Part shown: positions 1-6,668 of the stretch, piece after piece
Position numbering within the stretch: the stretch's first letter is position 1
Layout of the letters: each line of letters opens with the position of its first letter
From: Acidaminobacter sp.
GTDB lineage: Bacteria; Bacillota_A; Clostridia; Peptostreptococcales; Acidaminobacteraceae
Assembly: GCA_009881125.1 (NCBI GenBank)
Contig: WXFH01000058.1
Coordinates: 1-21,819 of the forward strand
Length of the DNA stretch: 21,819 nucleotides
Direction of reading: 5' to 3'
Notes under the pieces: model-generated
What the model saw: the letters and a program-made list of their open reading frames with translations, nothing else
The model's database searches: none
Told to the model about the DNA's origin: nothing
Position numbers and translations under genes: made by a program

Positions 1-651
1 ATGATTTCAGGTTTGGTTGAAGACGGACGATATGGGATTGTCCTTGACGCATCCCTTAGTGGTGGCGCTTCCTTCTCTGAAGTTCTTGTCGAAAGAGAAG
101 GAAAATTGATTCGCCGTTTTGGCACTTCCGGAGCGTCAAATAAATCACCGACTTATCGATTTGATTTCAGGCTGACTGAAGATGTTGACCGAGATGGATG
201 GGTTGAAATACCAACACTAATCAGCCCTGTGGGCTACGACCGCGTTGCGAAGAGAGACGTGCCGTGGATCACCCTGTGGAATCACTGGGACAGTGAAGGC
301 AACATGGTCCCCGTTTTCAGGACATATGATGATCAAAGTCTGGGGTTCAGGATTATGCTGCCTCAAAGCTGGGACAATACAGTGACGTTGACGCGCAATG
401 ATCAGGGGATTGCGTTTGCTGAAGTTCAGGAGGATGGCATTGAGCGCGTTAAGATTCTCGAAGTGATTGTGATCAAGCGTTCCGACGCCGAACAGGTGGA
501 TGCCCAGATGAAATCACTCGGGTATTTTGAATTATCCAGAACTATGGATCACTTTTATTATGGGAAAACATTCTCGCACGATACTTTGACAATGACTGAA
601 TTTGGTATGACGGAGCAGCAGCTTGCTGACGCTTTTGCTGTTTTGAATTAA
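1..651 (+). CDS. Unidentified protein with Ca-binding-like motif (probably 5'-truncated)
   Basis: The open frame runs from the first base of the window to a TAA stop, giving at least 216 residues. No ribosome binding site can be seen, so the ATG at base 1 may be internal and the true start may lie outside the window. Residues 61-69 (D-V-D-R-D-G-W-V-E) match a DxDxDGxxE calcium-binding loop as found in FG-GAP/VCBS, dockerin or EF-hand-like repeats. The part after about residue 110 is a mixed region without a motif I recognise. There is no membrane segment in the visible part. It ends 47 bases before a two-component system on the same strand and no terminator separates them, so co-transcription and a link to that sensor are possible. 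Function unknown; a secreted or lipoprotein role is only a guess from the motif and context. Confidence 0.6.
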   Translation: MISGLVEDGRYGIVLDASLSGGASFSEVLVEREGKLIRRFGTSGASNKSPTYRFDFRLTEDVDRDGWVEIPTLISPVGYDRVAKRDVPWITLWNHWDSEGNMVPVFRTYDDQSLGFRIMLPQSWDNTVTLTRNDQGIAFAEVQEDGIERVKILEVIVIKRSDAEQVDAQMKSLGYFELSRTMDHFYYGKTFSHDTLTMTEFGMTEQQLADAFAVLN

Positions 652-698
652 ATAATTCACCTCAATAGGTGCAATCACAAGGAGACAGGAGGCGCAAT

Positions 699-1388
699 AT
701 GGGCAATATATTGGTATTGGAAGATCAACCGGATATTAGGGAATTTGTTGTCATAAATATAAAGAGATACGGCTATCAGGTATTTGAGGCGGGAACAGGT
801 GAAGAAGCTCTTGAAATTGTCTCGAAAGTCAAAATTGACATTGCCGTTCTCGATGTTATGCTGCCAGGCATGGATGGTTTCGAAGTTTGCAAACGGATCA
901 GGGAAACCAATAAATATATGGGGATCATTATGCTGACGGCAAAATCCATGGAGACAGACAAGATCCAGGGACTGCTTAACGGTGCGGATGATTATATGGT
1001 CAAGCCATTCAGCCCCAAAGAGTTGGTGGCAAGGGTCGACTCTCTTTTCAGGCGGGTAAAATTGCTGAAAGAGGACAATAGCGAACGCTATAACGTAAAG
1101 CCGTTTGTCATAGACTTCGAAAATCGTCAGATTTACAAGAATGATGTCGAAATCGATTTAACGCAGCTTGAATTTGCTATTGTAGCCACTTTGGTGAAAA
1201 ATGAAGGAAAGCCATTAAGTCGTGAATACATCCTGGATCACGTCTGGGGTGAAAATTTCTTTGGAAGTTACAAAATTGTGGACGTCAACATCAGAAGGCT
1301 GCGACAGAAGCTGGAAGAGGATCCTTCTAATCCTGAATTTATCATGACTGTATGGGGACTTGGATATAAATGGAAGAAGGCGGAGTGA
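699..1388 (+). CDS. OmpR/PhoB-family response regulator
   Basis: A 229-residue DNA-binding response regulator. The receiver domain (about 1-118) has the acidic pair E8/D9, phosphoacceptor D52 in the VLDVMLPG segment, T80 and K102 in the V-K-P-F motif. The C-terminal winged-helix domain (about 130-227) has the family's ending, R-R-L-R-Q-K-L followed by T-V-W-G-L-G-Y. I chose the ATG at 699 rather than the in-frame GTG at 669 because AGGAGG at 687-692 lies six bases before it and the residues encoded upstream do not fit the receiver fold. The histidine kinase gene follows after 3 bases, so the two form a cognate pair. By family, phosphorylation by the kinase would promote promoter binding; target genes cannot be read from this window. 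It resembles PhoP/WalR-type regulators, but the subgroup is not certain. Confidence 0.95.
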   Translation: MGNILVLEDQPDIREFVVINIKRYGYQVFEAGTGEEALEIVSKVKIDIAVLDVMLPGMDGFEVCKRIRETNKYMGIIMLTAKSMETDKIQGLLNGADDYMVKPFSPKELVARVDSLFRRVKLLKEDNSERYNVKPFVIDFENRQIYKNDVEIDLTQLEFAIVATLVKNEGKPLSREYILDHVWGENFFGSYKIVDVNIRRLRQKLEEDPSNPEFIMTVWGLGYKWKKAE

Positions 1389-1391
1389 TCC

Positions 1392-2783
1392 ATGCAAGGA
1401 ATCAAAAAGCGCTGGGTCAGAACCTATCTCTTAATTGTCATGGGGGTTGCACTGGTGGTGTTGTTGGCATTTTTGCTGACCGTGCGCAGTTTCTATTACA
1501 ATTATGTCTATAGAGGTCTCGAAAACTATTTGTCGGTCACGACTGGATTTTACGAAAAATACCTGCAGCAAAACCAATATTCTTTTGATGAAGTCGCTCA
1601 GCTGATCGTCAGAGATTTTGAATCAGGTGAGCTTGTGGAGCTTCAGGTGCTTGACCTTGAAGGTGTGATCCATTATTCATCTGCAGGGTATATTCCGGAT
1701 CGTCCTGTGACAACGGAGGACTATGCGGAAGCCATGAACGGTGAGCCGTCAAAGTGGATTGGTAGGAATCCCGATACTGGCGAACGCCTTATGGCGATTA
1801 CGGGTACAATTCGCGAAGAGGAAGGAAGCGCGATTGCAGCGATTCGATATGTCTCGTCTTTGACTTACGCGGATGCCATGATCTACAGAGCTGGCGTCTA
1901 TTCTCTCTTTGCGGTGGTCGTCATACTGATTCTAATGCTTATTACGTCTGAGAGTTTCAGCAGGTCTATTCTGACACCTATTCGAAACATTATCAGAGTT
2001 TCAAAGAGAATGGCAGAAGGGGATTTGTCAGAGCGGATCCCTTATCATTATAAAGATGAAATCGGAGAGCTGTGCGAGACTATAAACTATATGGCTGATC
2101 AGCTTCAAAAATCCGAGGCTATGAAAAATGAATTCATCTCGTCGATCTCACATGAAATCCGAACGCCTTTGACTGCTATCACAGGTTGGGGAGAAACGAT
2201 TCTGACAGGCGGGTTTGAGGACATGTCACAGGTTGAGCGTGGTTTAAACGTCATCATGAGAGAGACGGACCGCCTGTCGGCTATGGTGACGGAGCTGCTT
2301 GATTTTTCCAGGATCGAAAGCGGGCGCTTTACACTTTATCTTGAGGTGTTTAGACTGGATCAGGAACTCGTAGAAATAATTGATATGTATAAACCGAGAG
2401 CGGAAAAAGAAGGCGTTCAATTGAGCTTCTCACTGAAGTCAGATGAGGTTTATCTTGAGGGCGACAGCAACCGTTTGAGACAAGTAGTCATCAATCTGCT
2501 GGATAATGCCATCAAATTTACGCCACCGGATAAGCGGGTTGAAGTCTCTCTTGAGGAACTCTCGGAAGAAATCGTCATTACTATCTCTGATCAGGGTATT
2601 GGGATGAATAAAGAGGAGCTTCGCCATGCCAAGGATAAATTCTACAAGGGCGCGAGTAAAAAATCAGGCAGTGGTTTGGGACTTGCGATCTGTGATGAAA
2701 TCGTAGAGCTTCACGGCGGAAAGATGACGCTGGAAAGCGCGCCTGGCAAAGGGACGACCGTGAAGGTACGACTAAGGCGGTGA
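1392..2783 (+). CDS. Membrane sensor histidine kinase (HAMP-HisKA-HATPase)
   Basis: A 463-residue sensor kinase paired with the regulator just upstream (3-base gap, so translational coupling is likely). Order of parts: transmembrane helix 1 (about 12-31), an extracytoplasmic sensor region of about 135 residues (about 32-166), transmembrane helix 2 (about 167-186), HAMP (about 187-240), a dimerisation domain with phosphoacceptor H254 in S-H-E-I-R-T-P, and an ATPase domain with N-box N368/N372, G1 box D-Q-G-I-G (400-404) and G2 box G-S-G-L-G-L (427-432). All catalytic motifs are intact. The extracellular part resembles a PAS/dCache-like sensor in size but shows no ligand-specific motif, so the signal is unknown. 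The layout resembles PhoR/WalK/ResE-type kinases. A GGAG at 1382-1385, inside the end of the regulator gene, serves as ribosome binding site. Confidence 0.95.
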   Translation: MQGIKKRWVRTYLLIVMGVALVVLLAFLLTVRSFYYNYVYRGLENYLSVTTGFYEKYLQQNQYSFDEVAQLIVRDFESGELVELQVLDLEGVIHYSSAGYIPDRPVTTEDYAEAMNGEPSKWIGRNPDTGERLMAITGTIREEEGSAIAAIRYVSSLTYADAMIYRAGVYSLFAVVVILILMLITSESFSRSILTPIRNIIRVSKRMAEGDLSERIPYHYKDEIGELCETINYMADQLQKSEAMKNEFISSISHEIRTPLTAITGWGETILTGGFEDMSQVERGLNVIMRETDRLSAMVTELLDFSRIESGRFTLYLEVFRLDQELVEIIDMYKPRAEKEGVQLSFSLKSDEVYLEGDSNRLRQVVINLLDNAIKFTPPDKRVEVSLEELSEEIVITISDQGIGMNKEELRHAKDKFYKGASKKSGSGLGLAICDEIVELHGGKMTLESAPGKGTTVKVRLRR

Positions 2784-2850
2784 GATTTACTGGTTTTCAA
2801 GCCTTTGAGTGGAGGTCGAACCCGGCATACGGCCCTGAATGTTAATCAAT

Positions 2851-2884
2851 TTGAAAGACTCTCTTCATGGATTTATTGTATAAT
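2851..2884 (+). promoter_or_regulatory. Possible promoter of the RDD-family gene
   Basis: A perfect -10 hexamer TATAAT lies at 2879-2884. The nearest -35-like hexamer, TTGAAA at 2851-2856, is 22 bases away, longer than the usual 16-18, so the -35 assignment is doubtful. The placement, 33 bases before the ATG of the RDD gene, fits. Confidence 0.45.
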
Positions 2885-2916
2885 GGAGCTATCATCCGGT
2901 GAAAGGGGGGAGCCTT

Positions 2917-3366
2917 ATGACAACGCGAACAGCAAGACCAATAAGACGAATTGAAGCGTTTTTGCTGGAACTATTGACCTGGGGCTCCGTTGTCTACGCC
3001 TTTGACCGCATCATGGACCGTTCGTTGTGGATCTCGGGCTTTTGGCTCGGTATATTGGTGATGACCGGGCTCAATTTCTACTTAATGACGAAAGCGACGA
3101 CACTGGGCAAGTATATTCTGGATATGAAGATTATCGATCGCAGGACTGGAAGGGATCTTACTTTTGTGAGGATGCTGCTTCGGGAAACCATCGGCAAAGC
3201 TGCTTCTGCTCTGATCCTGATGATTGGATTTATTTGGATCATCATTGACAACGAAACCGCTGGATGGCACGACAAGCTGTTTCATTCTCAGGTGGTGGAA
3301 ATGGTTCAAATCAAGCGCGTGGCTCGTCGAAGCCCGGATGATGACGAATTTTTTGTTAGGGGATAA
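2917..3366 (+). CDS. RDD-family small membrane protein
   Basis: A 149-residue integral membrane protein. The features of the RDD family are visible: an N-terminal arginine in R-R-I-E, two hydrophobic segments near residues 15-31 and 40-57, the T-T-L-G-K-Y-I-L segment, an R-R-T-G-R-D-L-T motif, a third hydrophobic segment (about 97-115) and the closing H-D-K-L stretch. I chose the ATG at 2917 because a purine-rich AAAGGGGGGAG lies just before it; the in-frame GTG at 2899 would sit upstream of that site. RDD proteins are often small and of unknown function; some are linked to transport or stress at the membrane. It has its own likely promoter and ends at a shared terminator, so it appears monocistronic. 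The charged tail (D-D-D-E near the end) is probably cytoplasmic. Confidence 0.85.
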   Translation: MTTRTARPIRRIEAFLLELLTWGSVVYAFDRIMDRSLWISGFWLGILVMTGLNFYLMTKATTLGKYILDMKIIDRRTGRDLTFVRMLLRETIGKAASALILMIGFIWIIIDNETAGWHDKLFHSQVVEMVQIKRVARRSPDDDEFFVRG

Positions 3367-3367
3367 A

Positions 3368-3420
3368 AAATCCGCCTCGCGACAGACTGATTTCGGTCTT
3401 GCGAAGCGGATTTGTTTTTT
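3368..3420. terminator. Bidirectional intrinsic terminator between convergent genes
   Basis: An AAATCCGC arm (3368-3375) pairs with GCGGATTT (3406-3413), and GACAGACT/GGTCTT-type pairing continues inside. A T-run follows at 3415-3421 on the plus strand, and an A-run precedes the hairpin, which gives a T-run on the minus strand. It can therefore end both the RDD gene and the convergent lplA. Confidence 0.9.
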
Positions 3421-3421
3421 T

Positions 3422-4414
3422 CTAAAGTGAGATTTCCAGCAGATCCTCCACCGTGATGTTGGTGAAGTAGTCTTCTCCAATGGCGAACTGCTCATAGATT
3501 TTTCTAAGGGCGGTTAAATCATGAGGCTGTCCGGTCAGGGCATTCTCGATATCCACTATATCAAGACGACTGAAAAAATCTCCGAAAATTCGGGCGTGCT
3601 GAATGATGCCGCGCTGGACATCAAGATGGAGTTCCACCAAGCCGCCGGCAAACTTTTTCTCTTTTTGAAAGCTGTAATTTGGTGATTTGCCAAAATTCCA
3701 TGGCCATGTGCCATACTTTTCTTCCACTAATTTCTCAATGGCAGAAATATCCTGTGCGCTCCAGGGGTGGATTGCCTCGGCGCCAAAGCGCTGCATGACA
3801 TGGGACTGAATCAGGTCTTGAAATTTGTCCAGATCCATAGGCGGATCCAAGTGCTTGAGATGTTCCTGGATGTTGGTGACGCGGCTGACAACGGACTGGA
3901 TGCTCTTGCCTTCAAACTTGCTGGCTCGCGGCTTCAGCGCTTTCGAGAGGTCAGCTATTTCGGAGGTGAATAAGAGTGTGCCGTGGTGGAGGGTTCGGTC
4001 ATGGTACTTGTACTGAGCGTTGCCTGAGAATTTCTTGCCCTCAATAGTCAAATCATTGCGTCCTGAAAACTCGGCATTGACGCCCAGGGACTGGAGGACT
4101 TCGAGGATAGGTTCGGTAAAGCCTCTAAAATCACTGAAACTTTTTCCGGAATCAGTTTTAATAAAAGTAAAATTGAGATTGCCAAAGTCATGGAAGACGG
4201 CGCCGCCGCCTGAAAGTCGTCGCACGACAGGGATCTGGTTTTCCTGTACATAATCTACATTGATTTCCGCCATAGTATTCTGGTTCTTGCCAACTATGAT
4301 GGAAGGCCCGTTGCGCCATAGCATGAAGCAGTCCTCTCGGAATCCGTTCATAATGTATTCTTCAGCTGCTAGATTAAAATGCGGATCGGTGAAGGGGTTG
4401 ATAAAGATTAACAT
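3422..4414 (-). CDS. lplA: Lipoate-protein ligase A
   Basis: A 330-residue lipoate-protein ligase, which activates free lipoate with ATP and attaches it to lysines of lipoyl domains such as GcvH. Family motifs are clear: N-L-A-A-E-E-Y near the start, the R-R-x-S-G-G-G-A-V-x-H-D ligand loop, G-R-N-D-L, and K-F-S-G-N-A. After about residue 245 a C-terminal accessory domain follows, as in bacterial LplA, so the length is normal. I chose the ATG at 4414 and not the longer in-frame start at 4489: AAAGGAGA lies just before 4414, and a good promoter (4451-4479) would start transcription near 4444, downstream of the longer start. The gene is divergent from the glycine-cleavage operon, so it lies outside the riboswitch's control, but its product would serve GcvH, which needs lipoylation. 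Confidence 0.95.
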   Translation of the reverse strand: MLIFINPFTDPHFNLAAEEYIMNGFREDCFMLWRNGPSIIVGKNQNTMAEINVDYVQENQIPVVRRLSGGGAVFHDFGNLNFTFIKTDSGKSFSDFRGFTEPILEVLQSLGVNAEFSGRNDLTIEGKKFSGNAQYKYHDRTLHHGTLLFTSEIADLSKALKPRASKFEGKSIQSVVSRVTNIQEHLKHLDPPMDLDKFQDLIQSHVMQRFGAEAIHPWSAQDISAIEKLVEEKYGTWPWNFGKSPNYSFQKEKKFAGGLVELHLDVQRGIIQHARIFGDFFSRLDIVDIENALTGQPHDLTALRKIYEQFAIGEDYFTNITVEDLLEISL

Positions 4415-4450
4415 ACTTTGAGTCTCCTTTCCACTTCCGTGAATGAGATC

Positions 4451-4479
4451 ATAATAGCCGTTATTTGACATGTCGTCAA
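4451..4479 (-). promoter_or_regulatory. Promoter of lplA
   Basis: On the minus strand TTGACG (4479-4474) and TATTAT (4456-4451) are separated by exactly 17 bases, a near-consensus sigma-A promoter. Transcription would start near 4444, 30 bases before the lplA ATG. Confidence 0.8.
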
Positions 4480-4608
4480 GACGAGACAATTTGGCAAATT
4501 ATGACGAGTTTGAATCTGGGAGGGTGTGAATCTGTCGGTCGGAAATCACGCAAATATCGCATTAATTTGTAGAAAATTGACAGAATTGAATGATAAGTAA
4601 AATAACAG

Positions 4609-4637
4609 TTGTCCAAAGTCTTAGGATGATGTATAGT
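4609..4637 (+). promoter_or_regulatory. Promoter of the glycine-cleavage operon
   Basis: TTGTCC (4609-4614) and TATAGT (4632-4637) are 17 bases apart. Transcription would start near 4644, about 40 bases before the riboswitch. A TTGACA at 4577-4582 has only a weak TAAAAT partner at 15 bases and is less likely. Confidence 0.65.
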
Positions 4638-4684
4638 CTTTATAGATTATGAATTCAGTATTAGTTAAATATTTTCTAGATGAT

Positions 4685-4860
4685 TGAAGTCTGAGATCAT
4701 TCCGCAGTGTTTTGCTGACGGGGTAGCCGAAGGAGAAATGGGATCGTCCGCCAGATGATGTCAAAAACTCTCAGGCAAAAGGAAGGCTTCAGGATAGGTC
4801 TCTGAAAAGCCGCAAAAAGCGGCGCCGAAGGAGTAAAGCTCTCAGGCAAATCAACAGAGA
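4685..4860 (+). promoter_or_regulatory. Tandem glycine riboswitch (two aptamers)
   Basis: Two glycine aptamers in series precede gcvT. Each contains the signature GCCGAAGGAG (4726-4735 and 4824-4833) and CTCTCAGGCAAA (4768-4779 and 4839-4850), both near-invariant core pieces of this class. A possible P1 of the first aptamer pairs TGAAG (4685-4689) with CTTCA (4787-4791). P1 of the second pairs TCTCTG (4799-4804) with CAGAGA (4855-4860). The second aptamer also carries a GCCGC/GCGGC hairpin (4808-4823). The 3' strand of the second P1 overlaps the first bases of the terminator arm at 4859. Glycine binding would therefore stabilise P1 and disfavour the terminator, an ON switch, as established for gcv operons in Bacillus and relatives. 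The direction is inferred from family and layout. Confidence 0.96.
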
Positions 4861-4898
4861 ACGCAACACGGGCAAACCCTGTCGTTGCGTTCTTTTTT
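4859..4898 (+). terminator. Riboswitch expression-platform terminator
   Basis: GAACGCAAC (4859-4867) pairs with GTTGCGTTC (4884-4892), extended inward by GGG/CCC, followed by six T (4893-4898). It sits about 100 bases before gcvT and overlaps the second aptamer's P1 by two bases. Confidence 0.9.
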
Positions 4899-5000
4899 AT
4901 TGTCATTTTCTTCACAAAAAAATGCGGCAGGTTATTGTGTTAGTCTTACTTAAATTGGGTACAAATTAGTCAGTCCACGATTAATGGGAGGGATGTAACA

Positions 5001-6104
5001 ATGTCAGAGCTCAAGAGAACCTCGCTGTATGAATCACATCTTAAAGCGGGCGGGAAGATCGTCGAATTTGCCGGCTGGGAGATGCCAATACAGTATGAAG
5101 GCCTCGTAGTGGAGCACGAAGCGGTCAGAAACAAAGTCGGTCTTTTTGATGTATCTCACATGGGCGAAGTTTCCGTCAAAGGAAAGGACGCTGAGAAGTT
5201 CGTCAACAACCTGGTCACCAATGATGTCTCGCTGCTCAACCCTAATCAGATCGCTTATGCCATGATGTGCAACGAAAATGGCGGTGTTGTGGATGATCTT
5301 CTGAACTACAAATATTCAGAAGACCATTATTTCCTCGTCATCAACGCTTCCAACGTCGACAAAGACTTTGCCTGGATGCAGAAGCAGGCTGCGGGTTTTG
5401 ACGTAGAGCTTGTCAACTTGTCAGACGGCATGAGTGAAATTGCTGTTCAAGGTCCAAATGCTCAGGCGCTTCTTCAGCGTTTGACAGACACCAATCTCGA
5501 CGAAATTGCATTTTTCTACTTTAAAGACGGCGTTAAAGTCTGTGGTCTTGACACTATTGTATCTCGTACCGGTTACACGGGCGAAGATGGTTTCGAAGTC
5601 TATCTGAGCCATGAAGCTGCTCCGGTTGTCTGGGAAGCGCTTCTCAAAGAAGGTCAGGATCTTGGCGTTAAGCCAGCTGGTCTCGGCTGCCGCGACACAC
5701 TCCGCTTTGAAGCTGGACTTCCGCTCTATGGCAATGAATTTGACGACAACATCAGCCCGCTTGAGGCAGGCTTGGGGTTCTTTGTCAAGCTGGACTCGCC
5801 TTTCATTGGCAGTGATGTTCTCGTCAAGCAGAAGGCTGAAGGATTAGCGCGCAAAACTGTAGGGCTTGAAATGGTTGACAGAGGCGTTCCGCGCCACGGC
5901 TATGAAGTCGCTGTCAATGGCGAAGTCATTGGACATATCGCAACAGGCTATACTTCCCCAACCCTTGGAAGAACCATAGCAAATGCTTTGATCGACGCGA
6001 AGTACTCAGAGATGGGCACTGAAGTGGATGTCCTCATCCGCGGAAAAGCTGCTAAAGCAAAAGTTGTAAGCAAGCGTTTCTACACTAAACAATATAAAAA
6101 ATAA
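5001..6104 (+). CDS. gcvT: Glycine cleavage system T protein (aminomethyltransferase)
   Basis: A 367-residue aminomethyltransferase. It takes the aminomethyl group carried on lipoylated GcvH, releases ammonia and transfers the one-carbon unit to tetrahydrofolate, forming 5,10-methylene-THF. Length and motifs are standard: G-L-F-D-V-S-H-M-G-E (48-57), N-E-N-G-G-V-V-D-D (91-99) with the conserved acidic residue of the folate site, R-T-G-Y-T-G-E-D-G-F-E, and G-C-R-D-T-L-R-F-E-A-G-L-P-L-Y-G. The C-terminal barrel domain runs from about 280 to the end. GGGAGGGA at 4986-4993 is well placed before the ATG at 5001. It is the first gene after the riboswitch, so glycine should control it; gcvH follows after 28 bases. 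The protein is cytoplasmic. Confidence 0.98.
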   Translation: MSELKRTSLYESHLKAGGKIVEFAGWEMPIQYEGLVVEHEAVRNKVGLFDVSHMGEVSVKGKDAEKFVNNLVTNDVSLLNPNQIAYAMMCNENGGVVDDLLNYKYSEDHYFLVINASNVDKDFAWMQKQAAGFDVELVNLSDGMSEIAVQGPNAQALLQRLTDTNLDEIAFFYFKDGVKVCGLDTIVSRTGYTGEDGFEVYLSHEAAPVVWEALLKEGQDLGVKPAGLGCRDTLRFEAGLPLYGNEFDDNISPLEAGLGFFVKLDSPFIGSDVLVKQKAEGLARKTVGLEMVDRGVPRHGYEVAVNGEVIGHIATGYTSPTLGRTIANALIDAKYSEMGTEVDVLIRGKAAKAKVVSKRFYTKQYKK

Positions 6105-6132
6105 AAAACATAATTAGACGGAGGGATTTTTG

Positions 6133-6510
6133 ATGAATGTTGTAAAAGGACTGTACTATTCTGAAGATCACGAGTGGGTAAAAGTAGAAGGCGGCAAGGC
6201 TAAAGTTGGCGTTTCTGATCATGCGGCACACCAATTGGGCGACATTGTTTACCTCGAACTGCCAGAAGTAGGTGCAGAACTCAGCGCAGGTGATGTTTTC
6301 GGCGTCATCGAATCCGTTAAAGCGGCTTCTGATTCTTATTCCCCTGTTTCCGGCGTTGTTACTGCTGTCAACGAAGAGCTCGCTGACGGACCGGAAGCCA
6401 TCAACTCTGATCCATATGAGAGCTGGATTTTCGAACTTGAACTCAGCGACGCGTCTGAGCTTGAAGGCTTGATGACAGCTGAGGCTTACGAAGCGTTTAT
6501 CGCTGAATAA
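6133..6510 (+). CDS. gcvH: Glycine cleavage system H protein
   Basis: A 125-residue lipoyl carrier that shuttles the aminomethyl group from the P protein to the T protein and is reoxidised by the L protein. The lipoylation site is K63 in V-I-E-S-V-K-A-A-S, and the start (Y-Y-S-E-D-H-E-W-V) and the end (M-T-A-E-A-Y-E-A-F) are typical of the family, as is the length. A GGAGGG (6120-6125) lies seven bases before the ATG at 6133; the TTG immediately in front is not preferred. The lipoyl group could come from LplA encoded just upstream on the other strand. A very stable hairpin after the stop codon separates it from gcvPA. Confidence 0.98.
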   Translation: MNVVKGLYYSEDHEWVKVEGGKAKVGVSDHAAHQLGDIVYLELPEVGAELSAGDVFGVIESVKAASDSYSPVSGVVTAVNEELADGPEAINSDPYESWIFELELSDASELEGLMTAEAYEAFIAE

Positions 6511-6551
6511 TCGTTGATAACGTATTAAGCCGCGTTGTTTGAGCGAGTAAA

Positions 6552-6586
6552 AAGCGACACGAATTCTTCGGGATTCGTGTCCGCTT
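6552..6586 (+). other. Stable intercistronic stem-loop with cUUCGg tetraloop
   Basis: AAGC plus GACACGAATTC (6552-6566) pair with GGATTCGTGTC (6571-6581) and GCTT (6583-6586), with one bulged C at 6582, closed by a UUCG tetraloop (6567-6570). About 15 base pairs are formed, with one G-U wobble. No T-run follows, so it is not an intrinsic terminator. A second smaller hairpin, GCTTCT/AGAAGC, lies at 6607-6621. Both are in the 158-base gap between gcvH and gcvPA. Confidence 0.75.
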
Positions 6587-6668
6587 GTCTAACGCCAAAG
6601 ACGCACGCTTCTTAGAGAAGCATCAGGCCTGTCACTAGAATTGTGAACTTAATTATAGGAGGTTGGAC

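Noticed and set aside
2813..2824. The 12-mer AGGTCGAACCCG, found here and again at 15173-15184, both before small transcription units
   Set aside because: Two 12-base matches in a window of this size are expected by chance; there is no symmetry and the distances to the promoters differ.
4415..4489. A 25-residue N-terminal extension of LplA
   Set aside because: The predicted transcription start (near 4444) lies inside it, and the conserved N-terminus with a ribosome binding site begins at 4414.
4697..4915. A 72-codon minus-strand frame over the glycine riboswitch
   Set aside because: It lies on the antisense strand of a highly structured RNA, has no ribosome binding site and resembles no protein I recognise.
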